Shown: piece after piece, positions 15,001 to 23,614 of the stretch
How the letters are laid out: each line of letters begins with the position of its first letter
Numbering within the stretch: the stretch's first letter is position 1
Assembly (NCBI GenBank): GCA_016789745.1
Contig: JAEUQF010000452.1
Span: forward strand, 20,385-84,384
DNA: 64,000 nt
Reading direction: 5' to 3'
Source: Bryobacterales bacterium
GTDB taxonomy: Bacteria; Acidobacteriota; Terriglobia; Bryobacterales; Bryobacteraceae
Program-made: the position numbers and the translations under genes
Notes under the pieces: model-generated
Told to the model about the DNA's origin: nothing
Seen by the model: the letters and a program-made list of their open reading frames with translations, nothing else
The model's database searches: none

Positions 15001-16421
15001 GCCAGCAGTTCCTTGATCAGTTCGCCACCGGTTTGCGAAAGCTGCTTTTCACGCCCCGCGTGCAGGTACCGCAGCTTGTTGTCATCCAAGCCCAGCAGCC
15101 GCAACAGCGTAACGTGGAAGTCCTTGACCGGATGCACCACCTCCACCGCCTGCAGACCCGTCTCATCGGTTGCGCCAACAATGTGCCCAGCCTTCACGCC
15201 GGCCCCAGCCAGCCACACGGCCATGGCCGTAGCGTTGTGGTCCCGCCCCCAAACCGCGCCTTCCCTGCGGATGCCGTTATCCGGCGACCGGCCAAATTCA
15301 CCGGCCCACACCACCAGCGTGTCCTCCAGCATGCCGCGCTGCTTCAGATCGCGCAGCAGGCCGCCGATGCCCTGATCAATCGCTCGAATGCGCGCGCCAT
15401 GGGCCTTGTCGATGTAATCATGCGAGTCCCAGCCCATCGCGATCACCTGCACGAAGCGCACGCCCGATTCCAGCAGCCGCCGCGCCAGCAGGCAGCGCCG
15501 CCCGAAGGCTTCCGCCTCTTTGTCCGCCCCGCCGATGCCGTACATGCCGCGAATGGACGCCGGCTCCTTGTCGAGATCCAGCACGCCCGGCATCTCGGCC
15601 TGCATGCGGAAGGCGAGTTCATAGCTCTCAATGCGCGCCGCCAGTTCTGCATGATCCGGATGGTGCCTTTGGTGATGGCGGTTGAGGCTGTTCAGAAAAC
15701 CGAGATTGGCGGCCTGCTCCTTCGCACTTACACGCGGCTGCATGTCCAGCACCGGCGCGCCCTGCGGACGCAGCGGCGTGCCCTGGTAATGCGGCGGCAG
15801 ATAACCGTTGGACCAATTCGCCGCCCCACCCTGCGGGTAGGCCAAGTCCGGCAGCACCACAAACGATGGCAGATTCTGATTCACCGTACCCAGCCCGTAG
15901 CTGACCCATGCCCCAATGGCCGGGTCGCCCCCGAACTGATTGCCCGTGTTCAGGTGATAAAGCGCCGTGGGATGATTCACGCTTTCCGCCCGTAGCCCGC
16001 GATAGAAACACACATCATCCACCACACCGGCAAAGCTCTGGAATAGCGAGTTGATCTCGATCCCCATCTTCCCGGCACGCTGGAACGAGAACGGACTCTT
16101 CACGTAGTACCGCTCGCCCGTGTTCATGTTGGCTTCAAACTTCGTCCGTTCCTTCTGGAACTTCGTCATGTGAAGCTGTGTCAGTTTGTGCTTCGGGTCG
16201 AACGTGTCGATGTGGCTGGGACCACCTTCCATCAACAGAAACAGGCAGCGTTTGGCCTTCGCCGGCACCTGTTGCGGACGCGGCGCCAGGGGGCCGTTCG
16301 TCTCGGCCGCCAGCATCGCCGACAGCGCTACCGACCCCAAGCCCATCCCGCCACCGAACAGCAACTCCCGCCGCGAGGGCCGGGCGGTCAGCATCCGCTT
16401 AGTAAACATAAAGAAACTCAT
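14997..16421 (-). CDS. DUF1501 family exported protein (sulfatase-like fold)
   Basis: The 474-residue protein carries a twin-arginine leader (SRRELLFGGGMGLGSVAL) and then the DUF1501 domain, an alkaline-phosphatase/sulfatase-superfamily fold common in Planctomycetes and Acidobacteria. Marks are CLFLLMEGGPSHIDTFDPK, VMAGW-like VIAMGWDSH, WAGEFGRSPDNG and GRDHNATAMAVWLAG. It starts inside the 3' end of the PSD1 cytochrome gene (23-base overlap from 16421; a later ATG at 16394 would give no overlap and still keep the leader). The pair PSD1/DUF1501 is a conserved neighbour set whose biochemical role is not settled; degradation of complex carbon or assembly of a periplasmic complex have been suggested. 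Confidence 0.9.
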   Translation of the reverse strand: MSFFMFTKRMLTARPSRRELLFGGGMGLGSVALSAMLAAETNGPLAPRPQQVPAKAKRCLFLLMEGGPSHIDTFDPKHKLTQLHMTKFQKERTKFEANMNTGERYYVKSPFSFQRAGKMGIEINSLFQSFAGVVDDVCFYRGLRAESVNHPTALYHLNTGNQFGGDPAIGAWVSYGLGTVNQNLPSFVVLPDLAYPQGGAANWSNGYLPPHYQGTPLRPQGAPVLDMQPRVSAKEQAANLGFLNSLNRHHQRHHPDHAELAARIESYELAFRMQAEMPGVLDLDKEPASIRGMYGIGGADKEAEAFGRRCLLARRLLESGVRFVQVIAMGWDSHDYIDKAHGARIRAIDQGIGGLLRDLKQRGMLEDTLVVWAGEFGRSPDNGIRREGAVWGRDHNATAMAVWLAGAGVKAGHIVGATDETGLQAVEVVHPVKDFHVTLLRLLGLDDNKLRYLHAGREKQLSQTGGELIKELLA

Positions 16422-18999
16422 TCGAATTGAGCAAACCCAATGTTACGCCCGCCAGCGCGCGCACTTCCGCCGTCACCTCACTGGCGTGCAGGTTATGTTC
16501 ATACTTGGCTGGACTGGCAAACTGCTCAAACGCGAAACTCTCGCCGGTGAGTTCGCTGGTCAGCTGATGCACGATCGGCTTCGCCGCCGGCCGCGGCGCC
16601 GCCGGCCTGCCTTGATACGCCGCCAGCAGTCTCTGGTAATGCGCCAGCGCCAGCCGCTGCTCGACCGCATCCGGCACGCGCCCGAAGGCCTGCAGGAAGG
16701 CGCTCCGGACCCACTGCTCGGGCTTTCCGGCACCTGCCAGCCGGTTCGCCCAAGCCAGCGCCATATCATTCACGAACTCGCCATTGAACAGCGTGAACGC
16801 CTGCGTCGGCAGCACCGACGCCTCGCGCCGCTCACAACTCAGGTCCATCGTGGCCCCGTTGAACACCTCCATCATCGGATCCGGCTGCGTGCGCTGCTGG
16901 AAGGTGTAGATGGTGCGCCGGTTGCGTTCCCGCCGCGTCGGCGACGCCTGATAGGCCGGCGCCAGAGACCCCATGCGATGCTGCGCCTGCCGGGCCACAT
17001 CTTCGTTAATCTGCGGAAACACGCCCGGCCCCCCGCGCTCGTCACTGAGTTCGCCCGAAACCGCGAGTATCGAATCGCGTACGGCTTCGGCCTCCAGCCG
17101 CCGCGGCATCATATACGCCAGCAGATCATTCGCTGGATCGGCCGTCCGCACCGCGTCCATGGCCGGGTGCGACGACGCCCTCTGATAGCCCTCCGACAGC
17201 AGCATCATTCGATGCATGGCCTTCACACTCCAGCCACTCTCAATGAACTTCGCCGCCAGAAAATCCAACAGTTCCGGATGCGACGGCTTGCGGCCCATCT
17301 TGCCGAAGTTGTTCGCATCGGCCACCAACCCGCGCCCGAAGTGATACTGCCAAATCCGATTCACCATCACCCGAGCCGTAAGTGGATTGCGCGCGTCGGC
17401 CACCCAGTTCGCCAACGCCGCGCGGCGCCCTTCCACGGCTTCCGGGATGGCGGGCTCTTCCAAGCCCGCATAGCGCGCCACCAGCGATAACACCCCCGGC
17501 GACACCCGTTCGGCCGGCGATTGCACATTCCCACCAGGCAGCACATGCACCGCCGCCGGCTTGTACTCGGCGCGCTTGGGATAACGCAGCGCCGGACCGC
17601 CATCGGTGGCCCCATCCAGCGGCCCATTCGACACCGCGAACACCTTCGGCTCAAAGCGGTCCACCGAGTCCCTATAGATGCCCATGTGCTTCTGGTACAC
17701 CTTGTACTCTTCGAACTGCTGCGGCGTCACACCTTCGTTGGTGCGCCGCGCCTTTTCCGCCACTCCTGGCGGCAGATCTTCCACCCTTGTGACGCCGTGC
17801 TTCTTCATCGCATTCCGCACGCCCATTTCGCCGAACCGGTCCATGTTCGCCTGCGTGCGGCGCACAATCTGGTCCAGGATCTGCCGCGACTCGGCATCTC
17901 CCGGATTCTCCGCCGGCAGGAACGGCAGCTTCGGACGCGCGAATTCGGTTGCCGCAAAGACGGCCTGCAGCCGGTAGTAATCCTTGGTGGGAATCGGGTC
18001 GAACTTATGGTCGTGGCAGCGGGCGCAGCCCACCGTCAGCCCCAAAAACGTCGACCCGACCGCACTGGTAACGTCGTCCAGAAACAACTGCCGCGTGACG
18101 GCCTCCACCGACATCGCCGTATGCTCCCAGGGCCCGGCGCGCAGAAATCCCGTGGCGATCAGCGCCTCCGCGTCACCTGGGAACAACTCATCGCCGGCGA
18201 TCTGTTCCCGAAGGAAGCGATCATACGGTTTATCGTTCTGGAAGGCGCGAATGACATAGTCGCGATAACGCCACGCGTTCGGCCGTTCAAAGTCATTCGA
18301 ATAACCGGAGCTATCGGCATAGCGCACCACGTCCAGCCAGTGCCGCGCCCAACGCTCGCCGTAGCGCGGCGAAGCCAGCAGCCTGTCCACCGCGCGCGCA
18401 TACGCCTGCGGGGTGGTGTCCTTCAAGAAAGCATCGGTTTCCTCCGGCGTTGGCGGCAGGCCCGTCAGATCGAACGTTACCCGCCGGAGCAACGTGCGCT
18501 TGTCCGCCTTAGGTGCGGCCTTCAGCCCCTTCGCCGCCAGCGCCCGGTCCAGATAGGCATCGACTGACCCCAGCCGCGCCTTCTGTAGCGGGCGAAACGC
18601 CCACAGATCGGCTTCTTTATAGGTACCCCAACGGTCACCCGAGGACGCTGCGGCAGGCCACGGTGCCCCACCATCGATCCACTTCGCCACGGCTTCCACA
18701 AAGGCAGCATCGGGCTTGGCGCCCACAGGCGGCATCTGCGGCACACCCTCTCCCCGCAAAACCCGCACCAGCAGGCTCGACTCCGACTGGCCTGCCACCA
18801 TGGCAGGGCCGCGCTGGCCGCCCTTCAGCACCGCATCGCGCGTCCGAAGATCGAGCTTCGCCATCGTCTGCCCGTCACCATGGCAGCCCTGGCAGTCCTT
18901 CCGGAACACCGGCTCGATGACACGGGTAAACAACTGCGCGGCGTCCTGCGCCGAAGCTGCGGCCGCCGTAAACAAAAGAAGAAGCAGGGTCGCTTGCAT
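16399..18999 (-). CDS. planctomycete-type cytochrome c / DUF1549 / DUF1553 (PSD1) protein
   Basis: The 866-residue secreted protein has a signal peptide (residues 1-17), a C-type haem domain with CQGCH at 36-40 and the KLDLRTRDAVLKGGQRGPAMV stretch of the PSCyt1 domain, a DUF1549 domain starting near 160 (LRRVTFDLTGLPPTPEETDAF, then YGERWARHWLDVVRYADS), and a DUF1553 (PSD1) domain from about 540 (NPLTARVMVNRIWQYHFGRGLV, LPTQAFTLFNGEFV). It ends in LLNSNEFLYVY, the usual PSD1 terminus. Such proteins always pair with DUF1501 proteins, as here. It is the first gene of a four-gene minus-strand run and divergent from the TonB receptor, whose start lies 113 bases away. Confidence 0.92.
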   Translation of the reverse strand: MQATLLLLLFTAAAASAQDAAQLFTRVIEPVFRKDCQGCHGDGQTMAKLDLRTRDAVLKGGQRGPAMVAGQSESSLLVRVLRGEGVPQMPPVGAKPDAAFVEAVAKWIDGGAPWPAAASSGDRWGTYKEADLWAFRPLQKARLGSVDAYLDRALAAKGLKAAPKADKRTLLRRVTFDLTGLPPTPEETDAFLKDTTPQAYARAVDRLLASPRYGERWARHWLDVVRYADSSGYSNDFERPNAWRYRDYVIRAFQNDKPYDRFLREQIAGDELFPGDAEALIATGFLRAGPWEHTAMSVEAVTRQLFLDDVTSAVGSTFLGLTVGCARCHDHKFDPIPTKDYYRLQAVFAATEFARPKLPFLPAENPGDAESRQILDQIVRRTQANMDRFGEMGVRNAMKKHGVTRVEDLPPGVAEKARRTNEGVTPQQFEEYKVYQKHMGIYRDSVDRFEPKVFAVSNGPLDGATDGGPALRYPKRAEYKPAAVHVLPGGNVQSPAERVSPGVLSLVARYAGLEEPAIPEAVEGRRAALANWVADARNPLTARVMVNRIWQYHFGRGLVADANNFGKMGRKPSHPELLDFLAAKFIESGWSVKAMHRMMLLSEGYQRASSHPAMDAVRTADPANDLLAYMMPRRLEAEAVRDSILAVSGELSDERGGPGVFPQINEDVARQAQHRMGSLAPAYQASPTRRERNRRTIYTFQQRTQPDPMMEVFNGATMDLSCERREASVLPTQAFTLFNGEFVNDMALAWANRLAGAGKPEQWVRSAFLQAFGRVPDAVEQRLALAHYQRLLAAYQGRPAAPRPAAKPIVHQLTSELTGESFAFEQFASPAKYEHNLHASEVTAEVRALAGVTLGLLNSNEFLYVY

Positions 19000-19111
19000 G
19001 GCCTATCCCCAGTGGGCTCTAAGGCAGTCTATCCCATTTCCTAGTTGTACTCTGCAATACTTACGTAACAGCCCTGTCTCGCTTTACAACTTGCAACCTC
19101 CAGGAGTCTTT

Positions 19112-22100
19112 ATGAAGCGTCTGCTCGCCGCGCTTTGTGCCATCCTTTCGTTGGCCCATAGCCAAACCTCCACTTCTCAGATCTCCGGCACCGTATCCGA
19201 TGCCTCGAACGCCGTCATCCCCGGCGCCACGGTCACCGCCACCAACGAAGCTACCGGCATCAGCCTGAAACAAACCACTACCGATGCAGGCCTCTACGCT
19301 TTCCCATCCATCCCGGTTGGTGTGTATGCCGTCAAAGTGGAGGCCACGGGATTCAAGGTCGCGGTTCGCACCGGCAACCAGGTGCTGGTGAGCACGCCAC
19401 TGGTAGTGGATATGCGCCTGGAGGTTGGCACGGCCACCGAGAGCGTGCAGGTTATGGCCAACGCCGAGACACTGCAGACCTCCTCCGCCGTGCTGGGCAA
19501 TGTCGTGGAACAGAAGGCCATCGTCACGCTCCCGCTGAACGGACGCAATCCCTTGAACCTGCTGATGTACGAGCCCGGCGTCACTCAGCGCTCCGGCAAC
19601 ACCGTGAACGTCAACGGCGCACGCTCCGGCGCGGTCAACGTCACCATCGACGGCATTGACGCCAACGAGTCCACCAACCCCAACCCCACCAACAACATCT
19701 TCCGCCTGAATCCCGACAACGTCCAGGAGTTCAAGGTCACCACGCAGAACCCCACCGCCGAAGAGGGTCGTAACTCCGGTGCCAACGTGAGTATCGCCAC
19801 GCGCTCGGGCACCAACCAGTTTCACGGAACCATGTTCGAGTTCTTCCGCAACACCGCGCTCAACGCCCAAGAGTTCTACTCCAACGCGCAGGGCAATCAG
19901 AAGCCCGTGCTGCAGTTGAACCAGTACGGCTTTGAAGTGGGCGGCCCCATCCGCAAGAACAGGACTTTCTTCTTCGGCTCCTGGCAGGGACAGAAAGTGA
20001 ACTTCGCCGACCCCATCGACAAAGCCTTCGGCGAGACCGTTGATCTGTACTCGCCCTCGGCACTCAATGGGCAGTTCCGTTACCTGGTGGTGAACCCCGC
20101 CAGTCCGCTGGTGATCAACGGCCAGCGCGTCCTGCAGAACAGCCCCATCCTGGTGGATCCGCGTACCGGCCAACTCGCGGCCGGGGTGCGCAACTGCGCC
20201 TCCAACACCGACGCCAACTGCATCGCCACCTACAACATATTCGGGCAGGGTCTGGGCACGGGGCTGGACTCGGCCGTACGCTCCGTACTGGGTGCCTATC
20301 CCGCCCCCAATGCCTACTCCGCCGGCGACGGGCTGAACACCGGCATCTACACCTGGAACAGCCCCGTGCAGGTCCGCGGACCGCAGTACATGCTCCGCAT
20401 CGACCACAACATCAGCGATAAGCATTCGCTGTTCGGCCGCTACCTGGCCGCCGACCAGAACACCCTCGGCGGCGACCCCCTCAATGGCCGTCCAGCCGTG
20501 CTGCCGGGCTTCCCGCCGCGCGGCGAAGTCTTCCGCCCGGCCAAGAACATCGCCATCGGCCTGCGCAGCGTGCTGTCGCCGCGTGTCGTCAATGAACTGA
20601 CACTTGGCTTCGCCCGCTGGCAGTTTCTGTTCACCCAGGGCGAGGCCAACCCCAACTTCCCAAACTCCCCGCGCTTCACCTTCAATAACTCCGACGTCGA
20701 CTACACGGCCAATCCGCGTACCTTCCGCGCCGTCAACACACCGCAGATCGTCGAATCCCTCAGCGTCATTACCGGCAACCACGTCCTCAAAGTAGGTGCC
20801 AACCTGCGCTTCTACCAGCACAATGACCAGCGCGGCGACGTCGGCGGCACCTCGCTGACGCCATCCATCTCGCTATCGCGCACCGTACGCCCACCTTCCG
20901 GCATTGCTTTTCCCAGCCCGGCTGCCACCAATAGCCCCGGTATCGCCGCCAATGACCTGAACCGCCTCCAGGGCACCATCAACGACCTGCTCGGCATCCC
21001 CGCCGGCCTCACCCAGGTCTTCCTCGGCGACCTCAAGAACGACACCTTCCTGCCCTTCCAATCCGGAAACGCGATCACGCTTTGGGCGCAGGGCCAGCGC
21101 GCCAAGCAGTTCAACTTCTTCGCCCAGGACGAATGGAAACTGCGCCGCAACATCACTCTTAGCCTGGGCCTCCGCTGGGAAGTGAATCCCCCGCCCACCG
21201 AGGCCGGCAAGCGCGTTTACGTTCCCAATAAATCCATCGATGGCCGCGAGGGTCCCGTCACCTTCGTGCAGGCCGATCGCTGGTTCAAAAACTACAACTG
21301 GGGGGCGCTGGCGCCGCGCTTCGGCATCACCTGGTCCCCCGGCAACTCATCAAGGATGGTACTCCGCGCCGGCTACGGCATGGCGTTCGATGCCCTCAAT
21401 TCGTTCAACGTAACGTCCGTGGCCACTGCCGTCCCCGGCCAGTCGTTTCGCTGCAGTTCGCAGTTCTCCGGTGCCGGCGGTACGCTCATAACCACGCCCG
21501 GCTGCCAGGCCGTTGCCAACGTGCGCCTGGGAGCAGGCTTCCCCAACCAGATGGCCGCCCCTACGGCCAAGCCCTCCAGTTTCCTTACGCCCCCGGCACA
21601 GACGTTATCCAACGCGCCGCCCGCCCGCGTCTTCGATCAGAATCTGAAACTGCCTACCGTCCACATGTGGAACATGACGCTGCAGCGCGAGATCGGCCGC
21701 GGCTACGTGTTCAGCGCAGCGTATGTCGGCCGCCGCGGCACGCGCCTCTACCGCTCCTGGGATGCCAACCAGTTGGACGTTCGCCCGATTCTGCCGTCGT
21801 TCCTCGCCATGCAGAGCAACGTCGCCATCGGCGGCGGCTGCCGGCCCGACGGCACATTGCCCAATGGCACCCGCTGCAACGGTGCCGTAAATGTCCCGCT
21901 GCTGCAGCAGGGAATCACCAACGCCACTTTCCTCAACACCGCCGCCAGCATCACCGACCTCAACCAGAACGCCGCCGGCAACTTCGCCGGACGTCTGGAA
22001 CAGTCCACGTTGGCTGCCGGCCTGCGCCCGAACAACCAGTTCGCCCAGATCCTCATGATCGACAATGGAGGCGACTCCAACTACCACGCCGGCCAGTTCA

Positions 22101-22903
22101 CCATCCGCAAACGATTCGACCAGGCAGGCCTGCTGTTCCAGGGCGCCTATACGCTGGCCAAATCCATTGACAACCTCTCCATCGACCCGGTTGCGGCAAC
22201 CGTCGGCGGCGGCCTCACCACCACGAACGCCCGCACCCCTGCCGATGCCCGTAACTACGACAACGAACGCGCCCGCTCCGACTTCGACCAGCGCCATGTC
22301 TTCAATGCCAGCGGCATCTACGAACTGCCCATCGGCAAGGGCAAGCCGCTGTTCAGCAATGCCAACCGCGTGCTGAACACCATCATCGGCGGCTGGAGCA
22401 TCAACGGCATCTACACCTACCAGTCCGGCGAACCCTTCACGGTGCGCTCCGGGGTGCTGACGCATAACTTCTCGGCGCAGTCCCGCGCGGCCCTGCGGCC
22501 CGGCGTCGCGCTGCCGAAGGCGCAGTTGCAGGATAAGGCCGGCGTTGTCGGCCCCGTGCTCTTCGCCAACGCCGATGCCTTTACCTTCCCGGCTCCCGGC
22601 GAGGTGGGCATGGGCCGCAATATGTTCCAGGGCCCCAGTTACTGGAACCTCGATTCGGGTATCTCCAAAGGGTTCGAGATCACCGAACGGGTGCGCATGG
22701 TCTTCCGCACGGAGATCTTCAACACCTTCAATCACGCCAATTTCCGCAATCCGCGCGATGCCTCCTCCGGCACGCCGACTATCACCTCCACGCTCTTCGG
22801 CCAAGCCTGCTGCATTACGTTGTCTACGGCCAGCAGCGCGACTACGAATCAGAACGGCGAGAGTTGGCGGGTGGTACAGTTTGCCCTGAAGCTGAGTTTT
22901 TAA
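19112..22903 (+). CDS. Oar-like TonB-dependent receptor with N-terminal carboxypeptidase-regulatory-like domain
   Basis: The 1263-residue outer-membrane protein has a signal peptide (MKRLLAALCAILSLAHSQ), then a CarboxypepD_reg-like Ig fold (SGTVSDASNAVIPGATVTATNEATG), a plug region (LNGRNPLNLLMYEPGV, INGARSGAVNVTIDGID) and a long beta-barrel with the NTAFN/FFR segments typical of acidobacterial Oar-like proteins. Its C-terminus ends in VVQFALKLSF, a canonical beta-barrel terminal strand. It probably imports or binds large glycans or peptides. GGAG (19103-19106) precedes the ATG at 19112; the upstream in-frame extension is antisense to the PSD1 gene and is not coding. No TonB box could be placed. 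Confidence 0.95.
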   Translation: MKRLLAALCAILSLAHSQTSTSQISGTVSDASNAVIPGATVTATNEATGISLKQTTTDAGLYAFPSIPVGVYAVKVEATGFKVAVRTGNQVLVSTPLVVDMRLEVGTATESVQVMANAETLQTSSAVLGNVVEQKAIVTLPLNGRNPLNLLMYEPGVTQRSGNTVNVNGARSGAVNVTIDGIDANESTNPNPTNNIFRLNPDNVQEFKVTTQNPTAEEGRNSGANVSIATRSGTNQFHGTMFEFFRNTALNAQEFYSNAQGNQKPVLQLNQYGFEVGGPIRKNRTFFFGSWQGQKVNFADPIDKAFGETVDLYSPSALNGQFRYLVVNPASPLVINGQRVLQNSPILVDPRTGQLAAGVRNCASNTDANCIATYNIFGQGLGTGLDSAVRSVLGAYPAPNAYSAGDGLNTGIYTWNSPVQVRGPQYMLRIDHNISDKHSLFGRYLAADQNTLGGDPLNGRPAVLPGFPPRGEVFRPAKNIAIGLRSVLSPRVVNELTLGFARWQFLFTQGEANPNFPNSPRFTFNNSDVDYTANPRTFRAVNTPQIVESLSVITGNHVLKVGANLRFYQHNDQRGDVGGTSLTPSISLSRTVRPPSGIAFPSPAATNSPGIAANDLNRLQGTINDLLGIPAGLTQVFLGDLKNDTFLPFQSGNAITLWAQGQRAKQFNFFAQDEWKLRRNITLSLGLRWEVNPPPTEAGKRVYVPNKSIDGREGPVTFVQADRWFKNYNWGALAPRFGITWSPGNSSRMVLRAGYGMAFDALNSFNVTSVATAVPGQSFRCSSQFSGAGGTLITTPGCQAVANVRLGAGFPNQMAAPTAKPSSFLTPPAQTLSNAPPARVFDQNLKLPTVHMWNMTLQREIGRGYVFSAAYVGRRGTRLYRSWDANQLDVRPILPSFLAMQSNVAIGGGCRPDGTLPNGTRCNGAVNVPLLQQGITNATFLNTAASITDLNQNAAGNFAGRLEQSTLAAGLRPNNQFAQILMIDNGGDSNYHAGQFTIRKRFDQAGLLFQGAYTLAKSIDNLSIDPVAATVGGGLTTTNARTPADARNYDNERARSDFDQRHVFNASGIYELPIGKGKPLFSNANRVLNTIIGGWSINGIYTYQSGEPFTVRSGVLTHNFSAQSRAALRPGVALPKAQLQDKAGVVGPVLFANADAFTFPAPGEVGMGRNMFQGPSYWNLDSGISKGFEITERVRMVFRTEIFNTFNHANFRNPRDASSGTPTITSTLFGQACCITLSTASSATTNQNGESWRVVQFALKLSF

Positions 22904-23441
22904 GGGCGAGCGGGACCAGCGCCAACACTCCCATTACCGCCAGCGACAAACTCCCCGGCTCCGGAACGCTGGCAGCCGACCCCACTAACGCTCCGCTGAG
23001 CAGCGGCACGGTCACATACGAGACCTCGCCGTTGCTCAGTTGCCCGTTGCTGCGGGTGAGGTCGAGTGCCACCGTCCCGCCCGCATTGGTCAGAAACGTA
23101 ACCGGATCCAGGTACAGGAGTTGGAAGGCCAGCGGATTGCGCCGGAACGGATTCAGCCGCTGTACCAGTTCCCCGTTATAGAAGTAGGCGTAGAGCTGCA
23201 GTTGCGAGAGCGGATTCGACGGCGTGTAGACAAAGTCGGGCAGAACGCTGCCACCGCTCACGGTCAACTCAAAATCCGTTAGAATCGCCGGAATCGGCTG
23301 ATCGGCATCGTAAACGAAGTATCCGGTCAGCGACGCTCCATCGCCGAACCGTACATCGGATAAGGTCCAAGCGACGGGCGCGGCCTGCAACCCGCAAGCG
23401 GCAAGCATAGCCCAGATTAATCCTCGGCCGACAATAGACAT
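22842..23441 (-). CDS. PEP-CTERM domain protein
   Basis: The 199-residue secreted protein has a signal peptide (to about residue 20), an all-beta body starting AWTLSDVRFGDGASLTGYFVYDA, and near residue 158 the VPEPG motif followed by a hydrophobic helix (LSLAVMGVLALVPLAL), the exosortase sorting signal. Instead of the usual two or three basic residues and stop, the chain continues for about 18 polar residues (KNSASGQTVPPANSRRSDS), and this tail overlaps the convergent TonB receptor by 62 bases. The tail looks like lost termination. It is expected to be processed and placed on the cell surface or in the matrix; no exosortase gene is in the window. Confidence 0.85.
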   Translation of the reverse strand: MSIVGRGLIWAMLAACGLQAAPVAWTLSDVRFGDGASLTGYFVYDADQPIPAILTDFELTVSGGSVLPDFVYTPSNPLSQLQLYAYFYNGELVQRLNPFRRNPLAFQLLYLDPVTFLTNAGGTVALDLTRSNGQLSNGEVSYVTVPLLSGALVGSAASVPEPGSLSLAVMGVLALVPLALKNSASGQTVPPANSRRSDS

Positions 23442-23614
23442 AGGCGCAGTCTACTGAAGGGCGGCTGCCTGCGACAGTGCGCACGGACTCCATAGGTACG
23501 GAAGGGAACGCGGCTCCGGACCCGGATGTCGGTTGTCATACGTTGCCGATTCGCCCGTCTCCCCGTAAGTATTTTGCCCTAAAGTTCCCTCATCGCCCCC
23601 CCGATAAAGTAGGT

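Noticed and set aside
18716..19111. Upstream in-frame extension of the Oar-like TonB receptor
   Set aside because: It is antisense of the PSD1 cytochrome gene; the signal peptide and ribosome site fit the ATG at 19112.
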